From contig CAXTSE010000007.1 of assembly GCA_964246985.1 (NCBI GenBank), positions 111,950 through 175,949 on the forward strand: 64,000 nucleotides of DNA, in the 5' to 3' direction. This document shows positions 40,634 to 49,361 of the stretch, piece after piece. The stretch's first letter is position 1. Every line of letters starts with the position of its first letter. The position numbers were made by a program, and so were the translations under genes. The notes under the pieces were generated by a model. The model did not search any database. It saw only the letters and a program-made list of their open reading frames with translations, and was not told the DNA's origin. The DNA is from CAXTSE01 sp964246985 (GTDB taxonomy: Bacteria > Actinomycetota > Actinomycetes > Actinomycetales > Microbacteriaceae).

Positions 40634-42589
40634 GTGAGACTCGCGCGCGTGGCCGGGCCCGCGACGCTGGTGCTCGCGGCCTTCGCCGCCGTGCTTGCGG
40701 CTCTCGCATTCGGCGGCGGAGCGGCCGCCCCGCTCCTGGTCGATCCGGGTGCCGTCGTGCGCTACGGCCTCCCGATCAGCAAGCTCGTCATGAACCTCGG
40801 GGTCGCCACAGCCATCGGCGCCCTCGCCATCGCGGTCTTCGCGCTGTCGGCGAAGGAGGCGGCATACGGCCGTGCCCTCGACATCGCGGCCGCGGGCGCC
40901 GGGGTCTGGGCGGTCGCCGCCGGTGTCACGGGCGTTCTGACCTGCTCGAGCGTCTTCACGACCCCGATCGCCTTCGACGACGCCTTCGGCCAGCTGCTCG
41001 GCAACTTCCTGACGCAGTACGAGGGCGGCAGGGCCTGGCTCGCCACGACCCTCGTCGGCGCCGCGGTCACCGTGCTGTGCTTCGCGGTGCGCAACCAGAC
41101 CGCGATCGTGTTCGTCGCGGTGCTCGCGGTCGTCGGCCAGTGGCCGATCTCGCAGCAGGGTCACGCCGGAGACACGTCGAGCCACGACGCGGCCATCACC
41201 GCCATCTGGCTGCACGTGGTGTTCGCCTCGCTGTGGCTGGGCGGCCTGCTGACGATCATCCTGCTGCGCCGGCAGCTCCCGGCCGAGCGGCTGGCGAAGG
41301 TGCTGCCGCGGTACTCGACGATCGCGCTGATCGCCTTCATCGTGGTCGCGGCGTCGGGCTACGTGAGCGCCGCCATCCGCGTCGGCACCCTGCCGGGACT
41401 TCTCACGCCGTACGGCATCCTCGTGCTGGTCAAGGTCTCGGTGCTGCTGGCGCTGGGACTGTTCGGCGCGTACCAGCGCCAGGTGCTCATCCGGCGCACC
41501 GTCGCGGGCGGGGCCCCGCGGTACTTCTGGATCATGGTCGCGGTCGAGCTCGCGTTCATGGGCGTCGCCTCCGGGGTGGCCGCCGCGCTCGCGCGCACGG
41601 CGACGCCGGTGGACGCGATCCCCGTCACCCAGCAGGCCGACCCGACCCCGGCCGAGCTGCTCACCGACCGGCCGCTGCCGCCCGAGCTGACCGGGCTGCG
41701 GTGGATCACCTCGTGGAACCTCGACCTGCTGTGGCTCCTGATCGTCGGGTTCGGCATCCTCTTCTACGTCCTCGGCGTGGTGCGCCTGCGCCGCCGCGGC
41801 GACAGCTGGCCCTGGTACCGCACCGCCCTCTGGATCACCGGCATGCTCACCCTGCTCTGGGTCACCAACGGGGCGGTGAACGTGTACGAGCGCTACCTGT
41901 TCAGCACCCACATGCTCGGGCACATGCTGCTCGGCATGGCGATTCCCGTGGTGCTCGTCCTGTCGGCGCCGATCACCCTCGCGCTCCGCACCATCCGCAA
42001 GCGCGACGACGGCAGCCGGGGTCCGCGCGAGTGGATCCTGCTCGCCGTGCACTCGCGCCCCGCGACAGTGCTGACGCACCCGCTCGTCGCGAGCGCGCTG
42101 TTCGCGGGATCGCTCTGGATCTTCTACTACACGCCGATCTTCCGCTGGGCGACCGAGGACCATGTCGGCCACACCTGGATGATCGTCCACTTCCTCATCA
42201 CCGGGTACCTCTTCGCCCAGACGCTGGTGGGCATCGATCCGGTCGCCAACCGGCCCCCGTATCCGCTGCGCCTGATCCTGCTGCTCGCGGTTGCGGCCAT
42301 GCACGCGTTCTTCGGCCTCTCGCTGGTGACAGGCGAGTCCCTGCTCCTGCCCGATTGGTACGGGGCGATGGGTCGCACCTGGGGCGACAACCCGCTCGTC
42401 GACCAGCAGAACGGCGGCGGGATCGCCTGGAGCGTCGGCGAGCTGCCCACCGTCTCGCTCGCGATCATCGTCGCGATGCTGTGGAGCCGCAGCGACGCGC
42501 GCGAGGCCAAGCGCCACGACCGCGCCGCCGAGCGCGACGGCGACGCCGAGCTCGAGGCCTACAACGAGATGCTCGCGAACCGCCGCTAG
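40634..42589 (+). CDS. CopD-CtaG fusion: copper resistance D / cytochrome oxidase assembly membrane protein
   Basis: 651 aa, about 16 membrane helices. The first half (about 1-330) is CopD-like (HDAAITAIWLHVVFASLWLGGLLTIILL with conserved His/Trp); the second half (about 370-620) is the caa3-type oxidase assembly factor CtaG (STHMLGHMLLGMAIPVVLVLSAP, GHTWMIVHFLITGYLFAQTLVG). Such fusions are common in Actinobacteria and are thought to handle copper for the oxidase. The start is GTG 40634 with TAGCAT seven bases upstream (leaderless). Ends overlapping the convergent neighbour. Confidence 0.88.
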   Translation: MRLARVAGPATLVLAAFAAVLAALAFGGGAAAPLLVDPGAVVRYGLPISKLVMNLGVATAIGALAIAVFALSAKEAAYGRALDIAAAGAGVWAVAAGVTGVLTCSSVFTTPIAFDDAFGQLLGNFLTQYEGGRAWLATTLVGAAVTVLCFAVRNQTAIVFVAVLAVVGQWPISQQGHAGDTSSHDAAITAIWLHVVFASLWLGGLLTIILLRRQLPAERLAKVLPRYSTIALIAFIVVAASGYVSAAIRVGTLPGLLTPYGILVLVKVSVLLALGLFGAYQRQVLIRRTVAGGAPRYFWIMVAVELAFMGVASGVAAALARTATPVDAIPVTQQADPTPAELLTDRPLPPELTGLRWITSWNLDLLWLLIVGFGILFYVLGVVRLRRRGDSWPWYRTALWITGMLTLLWVTNGAVNVYERYLFSTHMLGHMLLGMAIPVVLVLSAPITLALRTIRKRDDGSRGPREWILLAVHSRPATVLTHPLVASALFAGSLWIFYYTPIFRWATEDHVGHTWMIVHFLITGYLFAQTLVGIDPVANRPPYPLRLILLLAVAAMHAFFGLSLVTGESLLLPDWYGAMGRTWGDNPLVDQQNGGGIAWSVGELPTVSLAIIVAMLWSRSDAREAKRHDRAAERDGDAELEAYNEMLANRR

Positions 42590-43566
42590 AACCGGGCGCG
42601 CACGTCGATGGCTGTGCCGTCGATCGTGATGACGTACGACACCTCGAACGGCACGTCGCGATCGAACGTGTCGACGCTGCCGTCGAAGAGCGACTGCACC
42701 TCGACGACCAGGTGCGCGACCGCGGGCGTGGGCGTGACCTGCCAGGTCGCGAAGTCGTCGCCGGGAGCGATCGCCATCGCGGGGTAGCTCGCGATCGACC
42801 ACGCGGGCTCGGAGGCCACGCGATCGCTGATGGGCTGCCCGAACGGGCACCCGGTCGGGAACAGCACGGTCTGCGTCGCGCAGGCGTCGAGCGAGGCTCG
42901 CACCGTCTCGTCGAGCTGGGCGATGAAGGCCGGACCCGCCTGCACGTCGACCGCCGCATCCGAGACCCCACCCACCTCGTCGGCGAGCACGGTCACCGTC
43001 TCGGCGGTCAGGTACGGGGTGTCGTGCCCGAACACGTACGAGCCCGGTACCAGCACCGCGTAGTCGCGCGGCGCGCTCGAGCCGGTGTCGGTCGCGGCGC
43101 TCAGCCGGTTGGCGAAGAACCGCGGATCGTGCTCGACAGCGAGCGACACGGTCGCCATCGGGCTCGTGCGGAATCCCCACTTGGGGAAGATCCCGAACCG
43201 CGTGCCGACCGGTGCGACCTCGAACGCCGTCGTGCCGCTGCCGTGCGGTGACTCCCAGGCCATGACCACGCGGTGCGCGCCCCCGCCGATCTCGGTGTCG
43301 GAGACCTGCCGGATGCCGGTGAGGCCCGACAGCGCGGGTGCGGTCAGCAGGAGATCGTCCACCGCGCCGCCCGACGCCGACTCGGGCGCGTCCACACCGG
43401 GGAGCGACAGCGCGCCGTCCGCATCCCCCCGCGCGACCGCATCCAGGTAGATGCCCACGAAGGCGCCCGGACCGAACACCGTCGCGTTGACGACGGCGAC
43501 CGCTCCTGCACAGACGGCGGCCGCGATCGCGACGGCCACCAGCCAGCGGATCGGTGTGCGGGTCAT
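42586..43566 (-). CDS. Exported protein of unknown function
   Basis: 326 aa. One N-terminal membrane segment (WLVAVAIAAAVCAGAVAVVNATVFG) then an extracytoplasmic region with no family I recognise. Visible features are YLDAVARGDADGALSLPGV at about 40-58 (like domains in which a stress or uptake protein carries a 'YxxAxxxGD' start), and a pair of cysteines in CATQTVLFPTGCPFG (possible disulfide). Its ATG is preceded on the minus strand by TACACT seven bases upstream. It is divergent from the helicase gene, the start codons 26 bp apart. Confidence 0.72.
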   Translation of the reverse strand: MTRTPIRWLVAVAIAAAVCAGAVAVVNATVFGPGAFVGIYLDAVARGDADGALSLPGVDAPESASGGAVDDLLLTAPALSGLTGIRQVSDTEIGGGAHRVVMAWESPHGSGTTAFEVAPVGTRFGIFPKWGFRTSPMATVSLAVEHDPRFFANRLSAATDTGSSAPRDYAVLVPGSYVFGHDTPYLTAETVTVLADEVGGVSDAAVDVQAGPAFIAQLDETVRASLDACATQTVLFPTGCPFGQPISDRVASEPAWSIASYPAMAIAPGDDFATWQVTPTPAVAHLVVEVQSLFDGSVDTFDRDVPFEVSYVITIDGTAIDVRARF

Positions 43567-43592
43567 CCCATGAAGTGTATTTAGATGGGGCT

Positions 43593-44888
43593 GTGTCCCT
43601 GCCCGAACTCTCGCCCGAGCAGGAGGCCGTGTTCGCGGCGATCGAGAACGGGCGCGACCACATCTTCGTGACCGGCCGCGCCGGCACCGGCAAGTCGACG
43701 CTGCTCGAGCACCTGTCCTGGAAGACGAGCAAGCAGGTGGTGATCTGCGCTCCGACCGGGGTGGCCGCGCTGAACGTCGGCGGCCAGACGATCCACTCGC
43801 TGTTCCGCCTGCCGATCGGCGTGATCGCCGACCACGACATCGAGCAGAGCGCCGAGCTCCGCAAGCTCCTCGGCACGATCGACACTCTCGTGATCGACGA
43901 GGTCTCGATGGTCAACGCCGATCTGCTCGACGCGATGGACCGCAGCCTGCGCCAGGCGCGCGTCCGTCCGCACGAGGCGTTCGGCGGGGTGCAGCTGGTG
44001 CTGTTCGGCGATCCGTACCAGCTCGCGCCCGTGCCGGGCGATCCCGAGGAGCGCGCCTACTTCGCCGACCGCTATGCGTCGATGTGGTTCTTCGACGCGC
44101 AGGTCTGGAAGGAGGCCGAGCTCACGATCTACGAGCTCGCGACGATCCACCGGCAGCACGAGCTCGAGTTCAAGCAGCTGCTGACGGCGGTGCGGCACGG
44201 GTCCGTGACGGCCGAGATGGCCTACCGGCTCAACACGGTGGGGGCGCGGCCCGCGCCGACCGAGGGCGCGATCACGCTCGCCACCACCAACTCGACGGTC
44301 ACCCGCATCAACCAGGCCGCCCTCGCCAAGCTGCCCGGTCGCGCGCTCACCGCCGTGGCCGAGACGACGGGCGACTTCGCGGGGCGTGCATTCCCGGCCG
44401 ACGAGCGGCTCGAGCTCAAGGTCGGGGCGCAGGTGATGTTCCTGCGCAACGACACCGGAGCCGACGGGCGGTGGGTGAACGGCACCATCGGCGAGGTCGT
44501 CAAGATCAGCGACACCGTGATCGTCGAGATCGACGGAGAGGACGTCGAGGTGATGCCGTCCACATGGGACAAGTACCGCTACAGCTACTCACCCGTCACC
44601 AAGGAGCTGCGCAAGGAGGTCGTCGCCGAGTTCATCCAGTTCCCGCTGCGGCTGGCATGGGCGGTCACGATCCACAAGTCGCAGGGCAAGACCTACGACC
44701 AGGCCATCGTCGACCTCGGCCCCCGATCGTTCGCGCCGGGTCAGACCTACGTGGCGCTGAGCCGCATCACCGCGCTCGAGGGGCTGTACCTGACGCGGCC
44801 CCTCCGGCCGAGTGACATCATCGTCGACGAGGCGGTGACGCGCTTCATGGGGCGCGCGACGCGCATCCCCGGCATCAGCGCCCGCTAG
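43593..44888 (+). CDS. PIF1/RecD-like ATP-dependent helicase
   Basis: 431 aa. Walker A GRAGTGKS at about 28-35, QVVICAPTGVAALNVGGQTIHSLF (motif Ia), LVIDEVSMVNADLLDAMD (Walker B) and FGDPYQLAPVPG (motif III) form the first RecA domain. Motifs near the C-terminus (LAWAVTIHKSQGKTYDQAIVDLG and TYVALSRITALEGLYL) form the second. PIF1-family 5'-3' helicases unwind RNA-DNA hybrids and G-quadruplexes; the cellular role here is unknown. The start is GTG 43593. Confidence 0.9.
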   Translation: MSLPELSPEQEAVFAAIENGRDHIFVTGRAGTGKSTLLEHLSWKTSKQVVICAPTGVAALNVGGQTIHSLFRLPIGVIADHDIEQSAELRKLLGTIDTLVIDEVSMVNADLLDAMDRSLRQARVRPHEAFGGVQLVLFGDPYQLAPVPGDPEERAYFADRYASMWFFDAQVWKEAELTIYELATIHRQHELEFKQLLTAVRHGSVTAEMAYRLNTVGARPAPTEGAITLATTNSTVTRINQAALAKLPGRALTAVAETTGDFAGRAFPADERLELKVGAQVMFLRNDTGADGRWVNGTIGEVVKISDTVIVEIDGEDVEVMPSTWDKYRYSYSPVTKELRKEVVAEFIQFPLRLAWAVTIHKSQGKTYDQAIVDLGPRSFAPGQTYVALSRITALEGLYLTRPLRPSDIIVDEAVTRFMGRATRIPGISAR

Positions 44889-45532
44889 GCCGCGGCCTTG
44901 GCCTCGGCGAGGTCCTCGAACAGCTCGGTGTTGAACCGGTACGCCAGCAGCACCTCGTCGATGACGCGCTCGCGCTCGACGTCATCCCACGGCACGGCGT
45001 CGAGCTGCTCGCGGTAGGTGTCCTTGAAGCGCTTCGGGCTGGCGATCTGCTCGAACAGGTAGAAGCCGACGCCGTTGGTCTCGAAGCCGAACTGCCGCTG
45101 CATCAGCGTGCGGATCACCTGCCCGCCCGACAGGTCGCCGAGATAGCGGGTGTAGTGCTGGGCGATGAAGCCCCCCGCCCACCCGGTCTGGGCGATCTCG
45201 CGGATGCGCGCGACGTACCGCTCCGTGGTCGGCAGCGGCGCGATCCGGGTGCGCCATCCCTCGCCCAGCAGGAAGGACAGGTCGGATTCGAGGGCCGGCA
45301 GCCGGGTGAGCTGCGGGCTGATGAAGGGGGTCGCCACCGGATCCGCGGCGAAGCCCTCGGCCGCGGCCTCGAGCGCCTCGTAGACGAAGTAGTGCTGCGC
45401 CACCAGCGCGATGTAGTCGTCGCGCGTGCCACGACCGCTCATCAGGTCGGTCATGAACCCGGCGCCCTCGCTCTGGCCGTGGCTCGACCAGCTGCGCTCG
45501 CGAAGGGCCTGGGAGAACGACAGGATCGTCAC
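44885..45532 (-). CDS. hmuO: Heme oxygenase (biliverdin-producing)
   Basis: 215 aa all-helical heme oxygenase. The proximal heme ligand is probably His18 (RSWSSHGQSEGAGFM), and the distal kinked helix reads YLGDLSGGQVI. It opens heme to biliverdin, CO and Fe(II), using heme as an iron source. The start is GTG 45532 with GAGGAG upstream. A DtxR-type box (45556-45574) sits just before it. It is convergent with the helicase. Confidence 0.93.
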   Translation of the reverse strand: MTILSFSQALRERSWSSHGQSEGAGFMTDLMSGRGTRDDYIALVAQHYFVYEALEAAAEGFAADPVATPFISPQLTRLPALESDLSFLLGEGWRTRIAPLPTTERYVARIREIAQTGWAGGFIAQHYTRYLGDLSGGQVIRTLMQRQFGFETNGVGFYLFEQIASPKRFKDTYREQLDAVPWDDVERERVIDEVLLAYRFNTELFEDLAEAKAAA

Positions 45533-45555
45533 GGGGCTCCTCGGTGCTCGGCAGG

Positions 45556-45574
45556 TTAGGTGACCCTAACCCTA
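45556..45574. promoter_or_regulatory. DtxR/IdeR iron box upstream of heme oxygenase
   Basis: TTAGGTGACCCTAACCCTA, close to the DtxR consensus TTAGGTTAGCCTAACCTAA, 23 bp before the hmuO start. Confidence 0.8.
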
Positions 45575-45594
45575 GCGTGCGCCGCCCGGTGCTC

Positions 45595-46116
45595 CTAGGG
45601 ATGCCCCGTGTGACCTCCGACGTCGCCGTGCTGCACCGCGACGTCGCCCGCCTCGGTCGCGGCGAGCGCCGGGGTGGTGACGATGCCGACCACGAGCGCC
45701 CCGGCGGCCATCGCCGCCAGGTAGGCGGGAGCGCTGAGAGCACGCGCGGGGCGGCGCGGCTCGGCGGCGGTGGCATCCGCCGATCGCCGGAGGACGAGGC
45801 TGACCCCGATCGCGATCGCCAGGTCGAGCACGCTCGCGGCGAGCATCGGGAAGACCCGTACCGCTCCGGCGAACGCGAGACCCGATACGAGGGCGAGAGC
45901 CCAGAGGACGACCGGCACCAGCGTGGCGACGCGGGCCGCCTGGGGGAGGGGGATGGCATCCGTCGTGAACGCCAGGATGCCCCAGCCGAACTCGGCGAGA
46001 CCGAACACGACGAGAACGACGGCGAGGGCGACCGGGGCGTCGACAGCGAGCGCCAGGTGGATGAGCCCCGCACCCAGAGCCGCGAAGCCCAGCCAGGTGC
46101 GCACGACGGCGCTCAT
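45595..46116 (-). CDS. Small membrane protein, unknown
   Basis: 173 aa with about five hydrophobic segments (for example WLGFAALGAGLIHLALAV, ALAVVLVVFGLAEFGWGILAF, VLDLAIAIGVSLVL and YLAAMAAGALVVGIVTTPAL) and a His-rich end (QHGDVGGHTGHP) that may bind metal. No family recognised. Coupled by ATGA overlap to the DUF4383 gene upstream. The position next to hmuO suggests, but does not show, an iron or redox link. Confidence 0.68.
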   Translation of the reverse strand: MSAVVRTWLGFAALGAGLIHLALAVDAPVALAVVLVVFGLAEFGWGILAFTTDAIPLPQAARVATLVPVVLWALALVSGLAFAGAVRVFPMLAASVLDLAIAIGVSLVLRRSADATAAEPRRPARALSAPAYLAAMAAGALVVGIVTTPALAATEAGDVAVQHGDVGGHTGHP

Positions 46117-46520
46117 GCGCGGGCGGGGCGCTCCGGCCGCTCGGCGCCGAGGCCGACCGCCAGCAGCAGGGTCGCACTCGCGAAGTGCAGCACGTTGTCG
46201 CCCCCGTTGATCGCCAGGACGTTGGCGCTGGTCCCGACGGCGAACAGCCCGAACATGCCGAGGACCAGATACAGCGCGCCGACCGCGATGTTGAGGGGGC
46301 GCGACCAGTGGATCCCGACCACGGCCGCGCCGGCGAGCGCGAGTCCGATGAGCAGGTGGGCGATGTTGTGGAGCGGGTTCACCCGGAGCAGGCCGAACAG
46401 CGTCGCGCCCTCGGTGTCGAACGCGCCGACGCCCACGCTGACGGCGAACCCGGCCGCGGCGATGACGAGGTAGGCGCCGCCGAGGACGAGGCCCAGCATC
46501 CGGTTCGGGGATGTGCGCAC
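46113..46520 (-). CDS. DUF4383 membrane protein
   Basis: 135 aa with four helices. LLRVNPLHNIAHLLIGLALAGAA with its Asn/His pair, the VGALYLVLGMFG segment and the INGGDNVLHFASATLLL segment are the DUF4383 pattern. Function unknown. The start is GTG 46520. Confidence 0.82.
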   Translation of the reverse strand: MRTSPNRMLGLVLGGAYLVIAAAGFAVSVGVGAFDTEGATLFGLLRVNPLHNIAHLLIGLALAGAAVVGIHWSRPLNIAVGALYLVLGMFGLFAVGTSANVLAINGGDNVLHFASATLLLAVGLGAERPERPARA

Positions 46521-46565
46521 GAGGCTCCTCGGGTGAATCAGGTCAGTCGGGTCGGTCGGGTCGGA

Positions 46566-46877
46566 TCAGTGGGGCCGGGGCTCGACGCCCAGCTGGGCAC
46601 AGGCGGCATCGTAGAGAGCGACGATCTCGCGGCGCACCTGGGGTCGCTCGGTGAGCTCGGTCGACCACGGGATGTGGAGCTCGTACGTCTCGCCGGTGGC
46701 GTCCCCCCCACTCGCCACGTAGTGCCAGGTGCCCCCGCGGGAGTCCAGGTCGCTCATCACTGCGGACGCCACGTCGCGGCCCGCGAAGGCCCGCGCAATG
46801 AGCACGTTGTCGTCGCGGTGGTCGGCGTTCATGTGGGCGAGGATCGCCTCCACGGCGTCGGCGGAGAACGGGGGCAT
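46566..46877 (-). CDS. DUF2470 domain protein
   Basis: 103 aa. FSADAVEAILAHMNADHRDDNVLIARAFAG resembles the DUF2470 C-terminal domain of heme-utilization proteins of the HugZ/HutZ type (MNADHxDD motif). Alone it lacks the FMN-barrel domain. The closeness to hmuO supports a heme-linked role (inference). ATG 46877 is preceded by TAGCGT six bases upstream on the minus strand. Confidence 0.82.
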   Translation of the reverse strand: MPPFSADAVEAILAHMNADHRDDNVLIARAFAGRDVASAVMSDLDSRGGTWHYVASGGDATGETYELHIPWSTELTERPQVRREIVALYDAACAQLGVEPRPH

Positions 46878-46886
46878 CCCACCACG

Positions 46887-47234
46887 CTAGCCGAGCAGCT
46901 CCTGCCAGTCGGCGGGAACCCGCTCCGCCGGTCCGGGGACGGTCTGCGACAACGGGTGGCTGGTGGGCTCGGCCAACGCGGCGCCGTCGACCTCCTGCCG
47001 GAGCTCGAAGTCCCAGAACCAGTCCTCGCCGGGCTCGAAGCTCTGCATGACGGGGTGCCCGGTCTCCCGCCAGTGCGCCGTGCCGTGCCGGCCGAGCGAG
47101 TCGTCGCAGCAGCCGACGTGCCCGCACCGCGCGCAGCGGCGGAGGTGCACCCACCAGCTGCCGGTCGCATCGCACTCGACGCACCCCGTGCCACTCGGCG
47201 GAGCGCTCGGGTCGATGGCGGGGGTGGTGGTCAC
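46887..47234 (-). CDS. UBP-type zinc finger protein
   Basis: 115 aa. Cysteines and histidines are arranged as in ZnF-UBP domains: GCVECDATG, LRRCARCGHVGCCDDSLGRHGTAHWRETGHPVMQSFE. The rest is a short Pro-rich tail. In bacteria such stand-alone fingers have no established partner. The start is GTG 47234. Confidence 0.85.
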   Translation of the reverse strand: MTTTPAIDPSAPPSGTGCVECDATGSWWVHLRRCARCGHVGCCDDSLGRHGTAHWRETGHPVMQSFEPGEDWFWDFELRQEVDGAALAEPTSHPLSQTVPGPAERVPADWQELLG

Positions 47235-47245
47235 GGGGTCTCCGA

Positions 47246-47890
47246 TCAGTCGGCCAGATGCTTCTCGAGGAACACGGTGGTACGCGCGAATGCGAGCGCA
47301 GCGGCACGGGTGTCGACGAGGTCGCGACGCGACGCGTTCGCGAACAGGTGACCCGTCCCCGCGTAGGTGTGCTGGGCGACGGGGGTGCCGTCGTCGAGCA
47401 GGCTGTCGACGAAGGCGACGACGCCGTCGGCGGGCTCCGTGTCGTCCGACTCGGCCAGGTGCAGCAGCACCGGCGCCGGGATGATGCCCCCGCCGGGATC
47501 GGCCGTCGCGTAGTAGGCGACCACCGCATCCGCGGAGCCCCGTTGCGCCGCCTGCAGCGCGAGAGTCCCACCCAGCGCGAAGCCGACCACGCCGACCCGC
47601 TGCGAGCCCTCGGCCCGCGCGTCGGCGACGGACGCGTCGACGGATGCCAGAGCCGCGTCACGGTCGAGCGTGAGAGCCAGCCGCTCGGCATCATCGTCGT
47701 CGACGGTGGCCACACCCCCGACGAGGTCGGGCACGAGCACGCGGAACCCGCCGCGGTCGGCGAGGGCCGCCGCGTAGGGCTCAAGCCAGGGCAGGCGACC
47801 ATAGGCGTCGTGCAGCACGATCACCAGCGGTGCCCCCCGTACGCCGAAGGCGAGGGGCACGCCCGGAGACGGGATCGGGACGGTGGCCAT
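47246..47890 (-). CDS. Dienelactone-hydrolase-like protein with Ala at the nucleophile
   Basis: 214 aa. Alpha/beta-hydrolase of the DLH group: LVIVLHDAYGRLPW at the oxyanion strand and the elbow VVGFALGGT (100-109). The nucleophile position (residue 105), normally Cys or Ser, is Ala, encoded by a clean GCG. Asp in AESDDTEPAD and His in TGHLFAN fit the other triad positions. Either catalytically inactive or working by another residue. Start ATG 47890, 11 bp upstream of the zinc-finger gene. Confidence 0.82.
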   Translation of the reverse strand: MATVPIPSPGVPLAFGVRGAPLVIVLHDAYGRLPWLEPYAAALADRGGFRVLVPDLVGGVATVDDDDAERLALTLDRDAALASVDASVADARAEGSQRVGVVGFALGGTLALQAAQRGSADAVVAYYATADPGGGIIPAPVLLHLAESDDTEPADGVVAFVDSLLDDGTPVAQHTYAGTGHLFANASRRDLVDTRAAALAFARTTVFLEKHLAD

Positions 47891-48049
47891 GGTGCCATCA
47901 TGACCCCGCCGACCGGTCCACGGGGCCCCGTCGACGGCGAAAGTGAAAGACGCCTGAGCGTCTCGCGGCGATGTCGCCGGCGGAGGTTAGTGTTCGAAAT
48001 CCCTCCCCGTGCCCTCATCCCGTTTCCCAGAACATCGGACAGCACACAC
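47891..48049 (+). promoter_or_regulatory. Intergenic region with a candidate promoter of the sugar ABC operon
   Basis: It contains a small hairpin AGACGC-CTGA-GCGTCT (47948-47963) and a -10-like TAGTGT (47988-47993). No LacI-type operator is clear. Confidence 0.4.
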
Positions 48050-49351
48050 ATGACCGTCAGCAGACGTACCTTCCTCGCGGGCGCCGGAGCGGCGTCCCTG
48101 CCGTTCCTCCTCGCCGGATGCGGGTTCGCCCCCGCGCCCTCCGGTGGGCAGACCACGGCCACCGGCACCCTCAACTTCACGACGTGGGGCACCGACGCGG
48201 AGCTCGCCGGCTTCCGCAGCTCGATCTCCGCGTTCGAGAAGGCCAACTCCGGGGCCAAGATCGCCCTCAACGCCGTGCCCTACGAGCAGATGTTCACCAA
48301 CATCGACGCTCAGCTGCAGGCCGGCAACCCGCCCGACATCTTCCGGGTGCCCTATTACACGTTCGGCAGCTACGCGGGTCGCGGTCAGCTGCTCGACCTG
48401 AGCAGCTACCTGCCCGGCGACATCTCCGACCGGTTCACGCCCGCGGCGTGGGCAGCCGTGCAGAGCGAGGCGAGCCCGTTCGGGGTGCCCCACCACACCG
48501 ACACCTCGGTGATCCTCTACAACAAGTCGGCCCTCGACTCGGCGGGCATCACCTCGGTGCCCACCTCGGCCGATGACGCCTGGACCTGGGATGAGCTCGA
48601 GGACGTGGCGCAGACGCTGCGCGACGCCCTGCCCGCCGACAAGTACCCGTTCGCCTACAACTGGCAGGGCAACGGCGTGACGCGCTGGCTGAGCTGGCTG
48701 TTCCAGGCCGACGGGCGGTTCCTCGAGGAGGATCTCATCACCCCGGCGATCGACTCCGCCGCCGGGCGGGAGGCCGTCGACTTCACCAAGAGCTTCTTCA
48801 CCAAGAGCTTCGTGCCGCCGAACGACTCGATCAAGTCGGCGACCTACGCGAGCGACACCTGGTACTCGCAGACGTCCGCGATGGTCTGGTCGGGGGCGTT
48901 CGCGATCCCGGATGCGACGAGCACCCTCGACTTCGAGTGGGGCGCGACCTTCGCCCCGGTCAACAAGAACGCCGCGAGTGACTTCGGCGGCAACGCCCTC
49001 GTGGCGACCGCCGAGACGTCGCAGCCGGAGCTGGCCGCCGCGTTCCTCGACTTCATGACCAACGAGGAGCAGATGCGCGGCTTCTGCCAGGGCGCGTCGC
49101 TGCTGCCCACGCGCCAGGATCTCGTCGACGGCGGGATCGAGTTCGACGTGCGCCCGGAGCTGTCGCCGGTGTTCGTCGGGCAGGCCGGGAAGGTGCGACC
49201 GCAGGACTCGGGTCAGGTGGCGTCGCCGAACATGTCGGCGATCATCACCGTGCTGCAGGACAACCTCGAGAACGCGTTCGTCGGCGGTGCGAGCACCGAC
49301 GACACCATCGCGGGCATCACGGCGGGCATCGCGCAGGCCACGGGATCGTGA
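48050..49351 (+). CDS. Sugar ABC transporter substrate-binding Tat lipoprotein
   Basis: 433 aa. Twin-arginine start VSRRTFLAGAGAASLPFLLAGC: Arg5-Arg6 of a Tat motif and a lipobox with Cys24. The mature protein is a family 1 extracellular binding protein (TLNFTTWGTDAEL, ANPPDIFRVPYYTFG-type, VPHHTDTSVILYNKSAL, and the SLLPTRQDL segment). A family-1 protein with two inner-membrane permeases downstream fits an oligosaccharide or sugar uptake system; the sugar is unknown. Confidence 0.9.
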   Translation: MTVSRRTFLAGAGAASLPFLLAGCGFAPAPSGGQTTATGTLNFTTWGTDAELAGFRSSISAFEKANSGAKIALNAVPYEQMFTNIDAQLQAGNPPDIFRVPYYTFGSYAGRGQLLDLSSYLPGDISDRFTPAAWAAVQSEASPFGVPHHTDTSVILYNKSALDSAGITSVPTSADDAWTWDELEDVAQTLRDALPADKYPFAYNWQGNGVTRWLSWLFQADGRFLEEDLITPAIDSAAGREAVDFTKSFFTKSFVPPNDSIKSATYASDTWYSQTSAMVWSGAFAIPDATSTLDFEWGATFAPVNKNAASDFGGNALVATAETSQPELAAAFLDFMTNEEQMRGFCQGASLLPTRQDLVDGGIEFDVRPELSPVFVGQAGKVRPQDSGQVASPNMSAIITVLQDNLENAFVGGASTDDTIAGITAGIAQATGS

Positions 49352-49361
49352 GCACCGTCTC

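Noticed and set aside
40571..43915. 1114-codon open frame on the minus strand opposite copD-ctaG
   Set aside because: Composition is Arg/Gly/His/Asp-rich without a fold, the typical shadow of a high-GC gene on the other strand; the plus-strand gene has clear membrane-protein homology.
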